NCBI GenBank assembly: GCA_002914805.1
Contig: JXTB01000135.1
Coordinates: forward strand, 802,433-866,432
Source of the DNA: Parasponia andersonii
Taxonomy: Eukaryota; Streptophyta; Magnoliopsida; Rosales; Cannabaceae
Length of the DNA: 64,000 nucleotides
Reading direction: 5' to 3'
The stretch's first letter is position 1, and each line of letters begins with the position of its first letter. A model generated the notes under the pieces. That model did not search any database, was not told where the DNA came from, and saw only the letters and a program-made list of their open reading frames with translations. Both the position numbers and the translations under genes were made by a program. This document shows positions 22,808 through 36,447 of the stretch, piece after piece.

Positions 22808-24850
22808 CCTGAAGCTGCTCTTACTTGGGATATATCTACTAATTGCTTTCTTTTTAGGGAAAAGAAAAGGGTAATAGAAAGTGAAAAGGTTTTTAGAGTT
22901 GTTAGCTTGCTATATAGATTGTTAGTAGTACAGAAAAAATAGGTCAAGAAAGAATGAAAGAAAAGGAAGAAGGAAAATATGTGATGATGAAAAATGGTGA
23001 CCATTCAGTTCTTTTGGGTTAGGTTTAGATGATAAATAATAAAATGTCTTTACTTTTGGTTTAAAAGGGATATATGATGGTTACGGTGCTACCAGTCATA
23101 GCAACGGCCTTTGTTCTTGTGGGTTGTGCTAAAGGAAGAAGAAGGTGGTGGATTTTTGTTGTCCCTCTTTTGTTTTTGTATCAGGGATGATATGATCAAG
23201 TTGGAGGTCATTCGTTATTCTCGCAGTTTCAGCTTTTTCATTGTTAACAGTCCCAACGTCCACTCACCTTTTCGTTATAAATAAAATGATTATATTTTCC
23301 AATTACCCCTCTGTTGTTACTTTATTATCTCTCTTTTTTTGCAATTATTTCCATTAATCAGGCCACTGATTTTGCTGGCTGAATTTTGTCAATTATGTGT
23401 TAATATGGCAATTAAATTAATTGTTAATGACTTTTATAAAAAAGTTGATACTGACTGACACATACTTCTAAATTCGCCTCTGGAAGTTCCTAGCAGAGAG
23501 CTTCGCACTCTCTTCGAGACCCGGCAAAGCTGGTTTTCCGGTTTGTTTAATGTCGTGACTCGATTTTGTTCAATGGTTTTTGGCTTTGCTTAGTTCATAT
23601 GACTAAATAATGTTCGATTAATTATGATATTTAAAGTCATAAATGAAGTCCAATAAACTTGATTTGAAATGTAATTTGGATTGCGACTCGGTGTGGCCTT
23701 TTTATAAACTTAGGGAGGAAGAATCGTCGATGCGAAATAAATATGGGGAAAGCCTTTTTGCTGTTCAGCTGTGGACCAGTAGCGTGTGCCTTCGGCTTTT
23801 ACACGTGTCGGCCATCCATCTGTCCTCTGCTTTTATGATTTTTTTTTGTACTTTCTTTATTCGTTTTATTTTTTCTTTGCTGTTTCTTTCGGTGTTAAAT
23901 TATAAGATTTTTTTGGCCAACGAGGCTAACTCGGCTAGTATGAGTGTGTGAATTTGGAGTGTGTCATTTTTTTTTTTTTTTTAATTTACAGTAAATGGTG
24001 GTATTAATTTAGTCTTATTTTTTTAAAAAAAAATTATAAGATTCTCTTTATAAAAAAAAATTGTAAGATTCTCTAATATCGAAATTAATTATCATATACT
24101 ATATGCAAAATATGTAAGATATGGAATGGAAATGTACAAAGTGTAACTAAACCAATTTTAGACATACACATGCATATTCTCATCCTTATTCTTCCTTGTT
24201 TGGAAAGGAATAATACACCCATGACCTTTAAAAATCCGGGTTCTTTTTCGTACAATTTAGCGTACGAAAAGATACACTACCATTCTACCACCAGTTATAA
24301 GTCCCTTTGATTAAATTGTAAACGCTTTAGATTTATATCTTTACTTTGTATACTTGCTTTTATGTCAAATTGCAAATGAAAATGTGTTTTCAAACGTTAA
24401 ATGATAAAGAAAGATTATCAAATCAGAGGGTAATGGCATGGATTTTTAATACTATTTGATGTACGTGCTTTATCATCTTTCAATTTCAATAGGTGTGTTA
24501 AAATTAATTACTAATAGTAAAATGATGTCATTTACTAATTAAATAATGATAATTTATCTATGACTTTAAATCGTACCACCACAAAAAGAAGTATAAGAAT
24601 AGGCAGTCTAAAGAAAAGTAGGATAAACCGTTGGATTTATACTATTAATGTTGTCAATAACACTACTTTGTGAACTACACAATACGTATCCTGGTCTTGT
24701 ATAGATTCTGTGTTAAGACCCATATGATTAAACTATTTTACCATGTTACTATTTGTTTTACATATTATTTAAGCGAAAAAGAAAAAGAAAAAAAAAAGGT
24801 GTGTAGTTAAAGGCGGAAGTGGTGGTTAATTGAATAATGTGGGAAATTGT
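22808..24850. other. 3' UTR then intergenic
   Basis: The 3' UTR of the upstream gene runs to about 23060, using aataaa at 23038, or to about 23300. No further gene is seen. The 102-codon open frame at 23643-23951 has no domain and is Phe/Leu-rich from T-runs, so it is probably chance. Confidence 0.55.
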
Positions 24851-24888
24851 GGAGGTGGAGGTGGAGGTGGAGGTGGAGGTGGAGGTGG
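24851..24888. repeat. (GGAGGT)n microsatellite
   Basis: About six GGAGGT units lie at 24851-24888. On the minus strand they read as alternating Ser-Thr inside an open frame (25045-24758) that has no other recognisable content. Confidence 0.85.
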
Positions 24889-24939
24889 CGGAGGGGTGAC
24901 CGATTGAGGGAGGTGTTGGTGTTGTTAGAAAGGCAGAGG

Positions 24940-25283
24940 CAGAGCGACTGGGAGGCACGTAATTAGAATTTAGAGTGGGACGTGACAGAGAGGAGTGGTT
25001 GTGTTGCGTGGTGGTTGACAGCGTTACACACACCCGCACCCCCACGTGCTTCGCTGGAGCTCACATGGCTCGCACGACTTTTGGTCTGTGGGACGGAGCG
25101 TGTGACTCTCACACCTCTGTTCGGGCGCTTGGGAGTTGTCAGACGAGAGACGAGAGTGTGCGTGTGCCTGCCATTGCCTTTTTTTGGCGGCCTTGTCTTT
25201 GACTTGGTCCTCCTCACTCACTCACTCTCGCTCCACTGTTTCCCGCGAATGCGCTCTCTCTCTCTCTCTCTCCGCTTGAACCA
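24940..25283. other. GC-rich island without a recognised gene
   Basis: A local rise in GC and CpG with overlapping open frames on both strands (24963-25217 minus; 24975-25305 plus) ends in a (CT)n run at 25252-25272. It resembles a promoter or 5' leader, but I recognise no protein in any frame and no downstream exon. The MITE-like element begins immediately after it, so it may be a gene start cut off by insertion. Confidence 0.4.
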
Positions 25284-25640
25284 TGTTTGGTGTGAGGAAA
25301 AATAATTTTAATGAAAAAGCGTAAGGAAATAAATATTTTGATCCTTTAGTAAAAAGAAAAAGAGAAGGGAAGAAAAAAAAGTAGGGAGACATATTTAAAT
25401 ATTTTCTTCTAAAAAATAGAGAGAAAAAAGAGGAAAAAAAATTATTTACTTATATTTTAAAATAAATTTATCAAATTAACATTATTTATTATTTTTAAAA
25501 TTTTAATAAAAAAGTAAGATAATTATTTTAAAAAATATTTTTTTTTTCTTCGTATATATTAAACAACGATATAGGAAAGATATTCTCTTTTATCTAACAA
25601 TTTTTTTTCTCCTAATTTTTCTTTCCTCTCTATCAAATAT
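25284..25640. mobile_element. MITE-like element, related to 17181-17554
   Basis: The left end 'tgtttggtgtgagg' plus a purine-rich run pairs with the right end 'cctctctatcaaata' after a pyrimidine-rich run. This is the same layout as the copy at 17181-17554. The interior is AT-rich and non-coding. Ends are approximate. Confidence 0.5.
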
Positions 25641-27302
25641 ATGATATAACTGGCGTAGAATCTTTTTTATTTTTTTCGAAAAACAAATCTTTTCTATAAA
25701 TTAAAAATAATGCTATATGGTATTTAGGATAAATTACACACAAAAATAATCCTAAATTATAAAAATTGAGTATTCTACAATTCTAGTTCTGAAATATAAA
25801 TTATGCAATATAGTAATTTGAGATTACAAATTTGTGAAAAATTGATATCATGATGTGAATGTTTTTAAATAATGTTAGTAATATAAAAAATAAAATACCC
25901 TCCAAACTAAGTAGAAGAGGAAGAATACTTAACCTAGTTTAATGAATGATGTTATTATTATTTGTTATTAAAATTAGTTAAAATTTATGCATTTGTCAAT
26001 TTTCACAAAAATCTTAATCTTGTAGAGAGTAAATCTTAAAATTAAAATTGTAGAACACAATGAACTTAGAGTACTTTTTTTTTCTTTCTTCACAATTTGC
26101 CCAAATTTCAAATTCAACGGTTATTTTCCCCTTAAAAAAATAGCTAAAAAAGAAATAGTAACAATGGTGTTCATGAGCAATAAAAACAAAAAGCAAAGTA
26201 TTTTTTAATACTGTAGTATCTTTTATATAATTAAATACAGAAATGTAGTGACAATTTTTTTAGAATTGAAAAAAGTGTTTCGATAGTGGGTATTTTTTGA
26301 TTTTCTTTTATGGACACCAATTAGGGAGTACTCAAAATGTGAGAGTTGATAACCATTTACCACGTTAAGCATGTACTAAAATTGCCAAGTATTTGAATAG
26401 ACGTTTGAGTCTTCATTTTTTTTTTCATACTTTGGTGTGGACCTTGCAAAAGAACAGCCTACAATATCGTTTGATTTTCTTTTTTTTTTTTCGTTCTTTT
26501 TCTTACTTAACAGCCAACCTTCGTCTTTTTCTCTTTTCATTTGGTTAACCATGAATTTTCAGGACATTTGTAACAGTTTGTCATTAGTGGTCAAGAAAAT
26601 TTTAGTCCATAGTGTGTCAACATTTATTGCTATGACCGCTAAATCATATGTTATCTCAAAATGAAATTGCATTAATAATAGTTTCTCAAAATGCGACCAT
26701 ACTAGATATTAGTTGTATGTTTAAAATATTAAATAAATTGCTTGATTCACATATCAAATATAGAAAACAAATTAGTGAAATGAAGATATTTATACATCTT
26801 GAATTCACGAGATATTAACGCAACAATAAACCTTAAATCTTATCCGTATGAAATACAAAATCAAATGCACTTGCAAAATATAATATGCTATTTCTATGTT
26901 TAAGGTAGCTATCTCCCTCCTCCCCTTTCTAACTCCCACTCGTGGATGATGTTTCTTTCTTGTTATCTTATTCTACATTAATAATTATTGGTTGTGATCA
27001 CTAGGAAATATACCTACCAATTTAATAATGGTATTTTGACATTTTAGGGTTCATACAAGTTTGGTAAGTCATTCCAAATCTATTGCTTTTACTCATGAAA
27101 TTTTTGGAAGAGGCACAGCACATAATCTTACTTCTTAGTATACGTACATAAACTAATCAATTTAAGCAGTTACTTGAACAATGTGAGTTTCAGGGGATTT
27201 CTAATTAGTTAACTCTGTTTTTAATCACCGGCTCATTTTTTGCTTTATAAGCACTCTTGTAAGTGTTTGTCTTTGGTCTTTCTAAATCAAATATATTAAT
27301 AA
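25641..27302. other. Intergenic, AT-rich
   Basis: No gene is seen. Sequence at about 25730-26060 ('aaattacacacaaaaataatcc' and similar) looks like a small non-autonomous repeat but I could not pair its ends. T-runs create the only open frames. Confidence 0.5.
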
Positions 27303-27747
27303 TATTGGGTTACACGTTAATCCTATAAGTGGGTCATGCGATTTATAACAGTTATATAATATTAGGACGGTCTAATTAAGTATAGTAATTAAGTGATCTA
27401 ATTATAGGCTCAGGAAATTACCTATTAAATATGAACTGTGTAATGTGTGGTTACCTAATTCTATTCCAATAAGGACTGATGTGGTCTCTATTGGCTACTA
27501 GTATATGAGAATATAACTATTAGGGTTTTGGTTACCTAATTCTAGTTCCCAAGTCAAATAGAATATGTGCTCTTCTCTTCTGTCTCCATCAACAAAGAGA
27601 GAACCCATTGAGTATACATAGAGTATTCTGCCTGTGGAAGATCTTCTACTCTCATACTCTAATTAATTAATCACTTTCGCTTATGTGATCTTATCCTTTG
27701 CTATCAAACTCAATGGATTCATATTAGTCACAAGTTTTCTCTCAGNT
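27303..27747 (+). repeat. 5' LTR of Copia element
   Basis: It aligns with 32858-33257 over its length, sharing words such as 'ttatataatatta', 'tctctattgg' and 'gcttatgtgatct'. Divergence is substantial, with both point changes and indels, so the insertion is old. It ends at or beside the ambiguous base N (27746). Confidence 0.8.
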
Positions 27748-28389
27748 TAAATTGCTTAGGATAATCATGCATATCTCTATTTTGTGATATATTTACCTGT
27801 TTGATTTTTAATGTTTAGATATAACATGTATGATTGATGAATTTTTCATAATTTTGTTGAGATATTGAGTATTTGAGAGTTGAATTCTGAATTTTGGATT
27901 ATAAAATTTGCAGATTAAGGCGAAAAATTGTATTAGGTCTGAGTTACTCGATTTTAAAATCGGGTAATTAATACTAAAGCTGGAAACTTGTCGCAGAATA
28001 GAAAGCTAGCATTGTGGTACCAATCATTGACGTCATAATGCCGCACTCAAGCCGCGGTGGTGTTGTAGCACCGCCATTCAATTACGGTGATGCCGCAGCA
28101 TTATCACATGGGTTTAGAATTTTTTTTTAGATCAAGTTTTTGACCTAAATGAGATTTACTATCTAATAGGATTTATTGTCAATATTTGATTATTTTACTG
28201 AAGAGTACCACTTACAAGTTAATAAGTTAGCCCAAAGGAAGACTTGTTGATATTTTCATGGGTATCTTGTGATGGAAGACCACCTTATATATTTATATCA
28301 TACTAGTGTATCTTATTTTTGTATGCTTAGTTTATGACATATTTGAATGTGAGTTGTTATTGTTCTTTTTATTCTCTGTTCAGTTTCTA

Positions 28390-31300
28390 CTTCAAGCATA
28401 TCTATTAATTTGAATTCAATTCTTGTGCTTAATGGCATAAACTTCAAGAAGTGGAAAGAGCACGTTATAATTGTGCTCGGTTGCATAGATATAGACCTCA
28501 CACTCAAGAAAGAACAATATGCTGCTCTTACAGATGAAAGTTATGCTACGAATATTAAGAACTTTGAGCAGTGGAAATGTTTTAATCGTATAAGTATTAT
28601 GATAATGAAATATTCCATACCTGAGACCATTAGGGGCGTTGTGCCAAAGGTTGATAATGCTCAGGTGTTCCTTGACGCAATTGAGGAATGTATCGAAAAG
28701 AATGAAAAAGTGGAAACAAGTACCATGCTGAATAATTTTCTTGCCATGCGTTATAAAGGTAAAAGGAACATTAGGAAATACATCATGGAGATGTCCAATT
28801 TGGCTTCAAAGCTAAAGACACTTAAGTTTTATTGGATGACTTGCTTGTGCAATTAGTTTTACTATCTTTTTTGCCATAATTCAGTCAATTTAAAGTGAGC
28901 TACAAAAACGAGACAGAAAAATAGACTCTTAATGAGCTAATATCTTAGTGTACATACAAGAAGATGATAGATTGGAGCGAGATAAGATAAAGAGTACTTA
29001 CTTAACAATAATGTTTCAAGATAAAAAAAGAAAAAGGACTATGGATAAAGGAGATGTATCTGGGACTTCACGTAATAAAGTGCAAAAGAAATAAGATGAG
29101 AAATGAGCTTGTTTATTCTGCAAGAAGACAGGACATGTGAAGAATGAATGTCCCAAATATGCCATCTAGCATATCAAGAAGGGTAAGCTTTTTAATTTTG
29201 TCTATTTCTGAGGTTAATTTTTCTTCTATACCCAATCATACTTGGTGAGTGGATACCTATGCCACAATTACATAAGTGTGTCTATGTAGGTTTGTCTGAG
29301 GAGTCGTCTGCCAAATAATGCTGAAAGATACATCTATATGGGCAACGACGACATAACTACAGTAGAGGCAGTAGATATATTTAGGTTGCAATTAAGTTCC
29401 GGTTTATTTTTAGATTTGGATGAGACATTCATTGTACCGTCATTTAGATAGAATTTAATTTTCATTTCAGTTTTGGACAAATCAGGTTATTTTTGTTCAT
29501 TTGAAAATAATAAATTTAATCTTTTTCAAAATTACAATATTATTGCGACTAGTACTTTAATTGACAACCTATATAAAGTCGACACTATTACCTCAATTAA
29601 TAAAACTTTGCATGTCGAAAAACGTGGTACAAAATGTAAGACCATTGAGAATTCCTCTATGTTATGGCACAAGCGATTAGGACACATCTTTGAATAGAGA
29701 ATATATACATCATCTTGTGTTAGATGAAATTCTTGATCCTCTTGACCTCACAGACTTCACAGTTTGTATTGAGTGCATTAAAGGTAAATAGACAAATATA
29801 CGTAAATTAGGTGCTAATAAGAGTTCCAGTGTCTTAGAACTGATTCATACTGATATTTACGGTCCATTCCCTATGGTTTCCTAGAATGACCAATAGAATT
29901 ACATCACGTTCATAAACGTTACTCTCGCTAGGTGTACCTATATTTAGTTTATGAGAAGTCACAACTGCTGGACGTATTTAAAGCTTTCAAAGCCAGAGTT
30001 GAAAATTAACTCGACAAGAAAATTAAAGCCGTCAAATTCGATCATAGTGGTGAGTACTACGGTAGGTATGATGAATCCAATGAACAACGTCCAGGACTCT
30101 TTACTTAGTACCTAGAGGAATGTGGAATCGTCCTATAATACACAATGCCAGGGAAATGTAGCATGAAAGGTGTTGCTGAGCAACGAAACTGAACACTTAA
30201 GTATATGGTAAAGAGTATGATCAATCATTCCTCTTTACCTGAATTACTCTAGAGATAAGCACTTAAGACTATAGTTCATATACTTAACAGAGTACCTAAC
30301 AAATCAGAAGCTAAAATCACATATGAACTTTGAACAGGCAAGAAGCCTAGCATTAGGCACTTGCATATTTTGGGTTGTTCGGTTGAGGCAAGGCCATATA
30401 GGCTACATGAAAAGAAATTAGACTCAAGAACAATAAGCTGCTATTTTGTTGGCTACGCTGAAAGTTCCAGAGGTTTCAAATTTTATGATCCCTCTACTAA
30501 GTCCTTTTTTGAGACAGGTAATGCGAGATTCCTTGAGGATGTTGAGATTCGGGGAGATAAGGTTAGAGATATTGTGTTTGAGGAGGAGTTCGTTTCTCTT
30601 CCTATAGTTACTATTGAAAGTGATTAGACTCTTTTGCCTGATATTATTTAAGAAATAAATTCGAAAATTCAAGACAATATTCTATAACTCTCTATTCCAC
30701 GTGAGGAAATTGCCTTTGAAGAGTAACCTCAATAACCTCAAAAAGAAGTGCCATTAAAGAGATTTATTAGGGAAAAGAGAAATGCGATTCTAGATGATTA
30801 CATTGTCTATCTCCTAGAACATCAGTTTGATATAGGAGTAGAAAATGATCCAATCCATTTCACTCAAGCCAAACAAAGTTCAAAATCCCAGTAGTGGTTC
30901 GCTGCCATAGAGGATGAGGTGAAATCCATAAAAGATAATGACATTTGGGATCTCGTCGAATTACCAATAGAAAAGAAACCTATTGGTTATAAATAGATTT
31001 TTAAAACCAAAAGGAATTCTAAAGGCAATATCGAGAGATATAAGGCTCGTCTAGTTGCTAAGAGTTTCACTCAGAAAGAAGGCATTGACTATAAATTGAC
31101 TTTCTCTCCAGTTTATTCGAAAGACTCTTTCAAAATAATTATGACACTAGTAGCTTATTTTGACCTGGAGCTACATTAAATGGATGTAAAGTTTATATTT
31201 TTCAATGATAAAATTGACGAAATAATTTATATCGTACAACCAGAAAACTTTGTAACTAAAGATCCAAAGTTTATGGTCTATAAACTAAAGAAATCTATCT

Positions 31301-32428
31301 ATAGTCTCAAACAAGCATCTTGTCAATAATTTATAAGTTCCATCAAGTTATTTTCTCTTTCGGTTTTGAGGAAAATTTGGTAGATGGATGCATTTATCAC
31401 AAGTTCAATGGGAGCAAATATATCTTACTGGTCTTATATATCGATGACATACTTTTGGCAAGTAATGATTTAGGCTTACTGCACAAAACCAAGATATTTC
31501 TATCAAACAAATTTGAGATGAAAGATCTTGGGGATACCTCTTTTGTATTATGGATTAAAATACACTAAGATCGCTCTCATGGCATTCTTAGGTTATCACA
31601 ATTGAGCTATATCGAAAAGATACTCGATAGATTTAGCATGAGTAAAGGTGCCCTAAGAGATGCACCCATTGCTAAGGATGATAAATTCAGTCTCATTCAA
31701 TGTCCCAAAAATGAGTTTGAAGCTAAAGAAATGTAGAAAATCCCTTATGCATCTGGAGTAAGGAGTCTGATCTATGCTCAGATATGTACACGTCTAGATA
31801 TACCGTATATAGTTAGAGTATTAGGCAGATATTTAAGCAACCCTGATATAGATCACTGGACAGCAGCAAAAAGGGTTTTACGATATTTACAGAGAATAAA
31901 AGATTATATGCTCACTTATTAAAGATCTGATCATTTAGAGATCCTGGGGTATTCCAACTCTGATTACGCTGGATGCCTAGATAGAATGAGATCCATTTCA
32001 GACTATATTTACCTGTTTGCTGGAGGAGTTGTATCATAGAAGAGTGCTAAGAAGATGCTCATAACTTCTTCCACTATGGAGGCAGAATTTATAGCTTGTC
32101 ATGAGGTATCGACTTAAGGGATATGGTTACGGAATTTTATCACCAGGCTACGAATTGTCGATGATATTGAAAAGCATTGAAGATATATTGTGATAACAGA
32201 GCCCCTATTTTATATTCTAATAACAATATAAGCTCGTCAAAGTCTAAATACATAGACATTAAGTTTTTAGTTATTAAAGAAAGAGTTCAGAGTCAGCTAG
32301 TCTCTATAAAACATATCGGAACTAACTCTATGTTAGCTGATCTGCTCACCAAAGGTTTAACACCTAAAGTGTTTCATGAGCATACTGCTCATATGGGTGT
32401 TGTACCATTTAAGGATATTCAAGATTAG
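28390..32428 (+). pseudogene. Copia gag-pol polyprotein, broken by many stops
   Basis: Gag lies at 28390-28855 ('LNGINFKKWKEHV', UBN2 type), followed by an intact zinc knuckle near 29107-29156 ('CLFCKKTGHVKNEC'). The protease site near 29240 reads W-stop-VDTYA, so the DTGA motif is lost. GAG-pre-integrase lies at 29473-29697 ('LWHKRLGHI') and degenerate integrase at 29750-30260. The RT block runs from about 30880, with the catalytic 'YIDD' near 31437. RNase H ends near 32428 ('KIYCDNRAPI', 'HIGTNSMLADLLTKGL'). Dozens of in-frame stops interrupt it; many are TAG or TAA where CAG, CAA or TGG is expected. It cannot make a working polyprotein. Confidence 0.87.
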
Positions 32429-32857
32429 TCGGAGTTAGAGTTTACGAGTTCTTTTGTGATAGACACATTTATTATTTGATATCAATAAAGTGATCGTTTT
32501 CTTTTATACTTTGAATTTATATTTCATTTTCTTTCTATTTGATGTTTTGAATAGAGTTGCGATAGAAAGACTAAAGTTGATTCGTTAGAATCATAAAGTA
32601 GAACCAAATGGAAATAGACATGTAAGAGTACTACATATTCATACTTAATTTGTATTATTGTGTGTATTGATTTGGTAATCATTAATGGTTTAATTGCCCA
32701 CCTAAGTGCAATGAAAGTCCTTTTAGTTTCATGTTAATATACAAGATAGTTTAGATTGTCTTAATGAGTAATTTCTTAATAGACAACAATAAAATGCGCA
32801 CTCAAGTTTTCATTATATAATTGTCTCAGGAAAACCCATATAGCCCAAGTAAGAGAT

Positions 32858-33257
32858 TGTTGGGTTAAACGTTAACCCTATAAGTGGGCCATGGTATTTT
32901 ATAACAATTATATAATATTATGGCCGTCTAATTAAGTGAGACCATTAAGCGATCTAATTATGAGTTTAAGAAATTACTTATTAAATATGGATTATGTAAT
33001 GTGTGGTTTCTTAATTCTAGTCCAATAAGAATTGATGGAGTCTCTATTGGTTACTAGTATATAAGAACATAACTATTAAGGTTTTAGTCTTGAAGCCAAA
33101 TAAAACGTGTGCTTTTCATTTCTGCCTCCATCAACAGAGAAAGAACCTATTGAGCATATATAGAGTATTTTGACTGTAGATCGCTTCTGCTTATGTGATC
33201 TCATCTTTTACTGTCAAACTTAAAGAATTTAAGTTAGTCACGAATTTTCTCTCAACA
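32858..33257 (+). repeat. 3' LTR of Copia element
   Basis: It begins 'tgttgggtta' after a purine-rich stretch (about 32848-32857) and ends 'ctcaaca'. It is shorter than the 5' copy because of internal deletions. Confidence 0.82.
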
Positions 33258-36200
33258 AATATTTTCCTGACAATTTAGCATAATAGATTCTAAGATTGTA
33301 TTTGGTTTAACAATCTGTTACGTATATTTAACAAACAAATCCTGCCTAATCCTATATTCTTACTAGTAATTATCTATAGCCTGTTTTTTCTTTTATTGGA
33401 AAAATTAGGCTGCCCGCATTATATAATACTGTCACTCTTTCTGATAAGAAATTGTGAAAATAATATTTTTCTAAGCTTTGAAAGTTCTTATGGCGCGAAA
33501 ACGAAAGAAAACAGACTGCGGGGTCTCTATATATACTACGGCTGGTGAATATATATATATATCAGCAAGATAGGGACACACTGTGAAGAAAAAATATTGT
33601 TTATTAAGTTATACAAATAGGGTAATAAACTTTATTTAATTGATCCAGAGTGTAACTAGACTCGCTTCTAGTGTAGAAATTGTTCATTCTAGACTCAACG
33701 TTGCCATCTCACGTTTCCAAAATTTGTTTGTACTGCAAGTTAAATGCACCCTTCTTGTCACTTGTAAGGCTCATTTATATACATCTCTCCACAAGCAATG
33801 TGGACACTGGGATCAAGTACAAATAACGAGTGATTTCTAATATAGTAAAAGCATTCTACCCAATTTTATTTTTTGTTTATCAAATTTTGTAGCTATATCT
33901 CCACGTGATACTTGACTTAATACCTAATTTTAATTGACGAGGCACAGGATGACATGACTAGATTTCATTACACTTATCAATAAGAACGTGACGACAAGTT
34001 AATTGTGTCATATATGGCTTAGTGTCACTCATATTTGAAGAACAAGTTAATTGAGTGAACTTTTATAGTGTTATCAATCTTCAAATAGCTAGAGTGTGTT
34101 TCTTGAGAAATTTCCAAAAGTCAATCGTTTGCTCAACGAACCAACCAAACAACCAACAAACTCCTCTTTTTGAAGTCATACCCAATAATATAAAAAGCAA
34201 AACTTAGACATCAAAGTACTAGAGCTAGATAAATTGTTCATTACTGTACATATGTCAGATATGGATATGTATAAATTGAAGTTTTGGTGTTTGAACACTT
34301 CAATTATACATATATGAGATTTTTTTTTACGACTCGTCAATTATGGGAATTGTGTTCCTTAAAAAAAAAAAGTATGAGAAGTCTGATTTACGCTTGGTTA
34401 GTCTTAATTTTTGTCTCCTTGCGCACAACATACTTCTCTTTACCTATCGACTCAAAACTCCTCTGATAAAACAAAACTCCGTGATTGATGTTTTATATAC
34501 TATTTATTTTTCCAAGTTGGGTATTTTTTTTTTAAATAACAAGTTGGGTATGTTTACGAAGGAAGTAGTAATTAAGCTAATCCAATTGCTTCACAAATGG
34601 AACCGAAGAGAAAATCATATAGAGTTATTATATATCATGACATGATATATAATATATACCTGATAGTATAAAGGTGGCGAATGCGTCGTCATCATTTTAT
34701 GCCTACGTTCGTATTCCCATCATATTAAATTCTATAGTATTGAATTAGCTAATACAAAATTGTATTATTGTATACTCTAACTCTTGTAAATATATATTAT
34801 ACATTTTTTAATATTATTTGGAATATTCAAAATAACTAACCTTTTGTTAGTAGAACATCTTTTGGCAAAGGCGTCACGCATATATGTTCTATACGTTCGC
34901 ATTCTATATATAATACAAATTGTTGAATTAACTTAATGTAGTACGGTATATGCATGTTGTATCGTCTTGCAATTATATATTCTATATAGTTCTTTTTTTT
35001 TTTTTTAAAAAAAGTTATTACGTACTATATAGTTTTGTAGTGAATAACATTTGAAATATTCAAATGTTCGTTCGTGAAATATTAATAAACTATTTTATCA
35101 CGGATAAATATTAAAATTTTCATGTAGACGATTAGTTCTAAGTTTCTAACTTCTAATGATAATACAATATGTTTTGTATATATTTATAATAACTGGACGT
35201 TTTATCTGATTCAACAATACGTACGGTATACAACATATTTAAAAGCAAAAAGTAATAGCTTAATTATTTACCTCATTTACATAACATAACCAGATACAAC
35301 TTTTATGCAGTACGAAATTAATTCAGATATTGAGAACAAAATTACATGGAATTAATGGTATTGGAATATTCTTCTTATTATAAAGATTTTACAAACCATT
35401 TCGTCACTTGACAAGCATGTTTTTCCATTTATAGGTGGTTGATATTAAGGTTTCTGTTAAATAGAGCATGAGCTAACTATGCTTGAAGTTTGAAGAAAAC
35501 AGGAGGAAGTTAGATTAGGAAAATGTATATTTTGTTAAATGACATGTTCATGTGGATTCGATTTAGTTAGAAAATACTAGAATACAGCTACTAGACTTAC
35601 TAAAGCATATCAATTCAATCTGTGAAAAGTATGGATTCAAAATAATGTTACTATTAACATCTTGTTATTTAAATGGTAAATCTTATTACATATATTTTCT
35701 GAAAAAAAGAACTACTTAGAAAATGACAATTCTTTTGTACACAGACATATAAAAATTCGGTGGAGAATTCACATGTAAGTGTAAAAAAAAGTACATTTAA
35801 GATAGAAAAATGCTAAATTCAATTTATTGTCTAATTAGTTGATATGTTGACTCTATTAATCTCTATAATATTATTATAATATAAAATATTTTAATAAAAT
35901 ACACGTTTCAAGTCAAGGCAGAAAGTGGTTCTGACACTCCTCCTTAAGATATTTTACATCATTAGTTTGACCCAAACTTGTTATAATGGATACATATGTT
36001 TTTCTCTTTTGAAAAATGGAGGTACCTTTTGATTTTACAAAAACACGGATTTAAAACATTTGTCTAGTGATCATAGAGATAAGTTTCTGATATTTTAAAA
36101 AATAACTGTACAAAGTAAATTTATTCTGTAGTTGATTAATTACCGAATGAAATTAATAGGCTATGGTTCATTCTGATAAGTGATAACTGGTAAGCTACAT

Positions 36201-36420
36201 TGACTTATGCAATCAATTAAAGGAAAATTTACACAGATGACATTGATTTGGATTCAAATGAGTTTTTCTTCGAAAATGTACCAAACATGTTTTTGGGTTC
36301 TTAGAAAAGTTATTTTTTTTAATGTCAAAAAAGAAAAAGAAAAAAGATATTTTTCTACAAAAGTTATTTTAGTGAAAATACTCCTAGTAAGTTTCACCTC
36401 CCATTAATCAATCGTGTGCT
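33258..36420. other. Intergenic, AT-rich
   Basis: No gene is seen. The open frames at 33640-33840 and 34284-34645 have no recognisable domain and arise from T-rich sequence. Promoter elements of PAS1 begin near 36440. Confidence 0.55.
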
Positions 36421-36447
36421 CAAGTGGAGAAGCCGTTGACAGCGTGC

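Larger units (their letters stand above)
27303..33257 (+). mobile_element. Near full-length, decayed Ty1/copia retrotransposon
   Basis: Related LTRs lie at 27303-27747 and 32858-33257 and enclose gag, zinc knuckle, protease, integrase, reverse transcriptase and RNase H remnants in Copia order. The 5' LTR starts TA where the 3' LTR has TG. The 3' LTR lacks about 45 bp present in the 5' copy. Flanks are 'aataa' (27298-27302) and 'aatat' (33258-33262), a likely target duplication with one change. A single N at 27746 sits on the 5' LTR end, so the primer-binding site cannot be read. The element lies between the At3g54000-like gene and PAS1. Confidence 0.87.

Noticed and set aside
23643-23951. 102-codon open frame downstream of the At3g54000-like gene
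   Set aside because: No homology recognised; composition follows T-rich DNA and it lies outside a plausible transcript.
24758-25305. Overlapping open frames of 65-107 codons on both strands
   Set aside because: Content is driven by the GGAGGT repeat and GC-rich sequence; no domain and no agreed strand.
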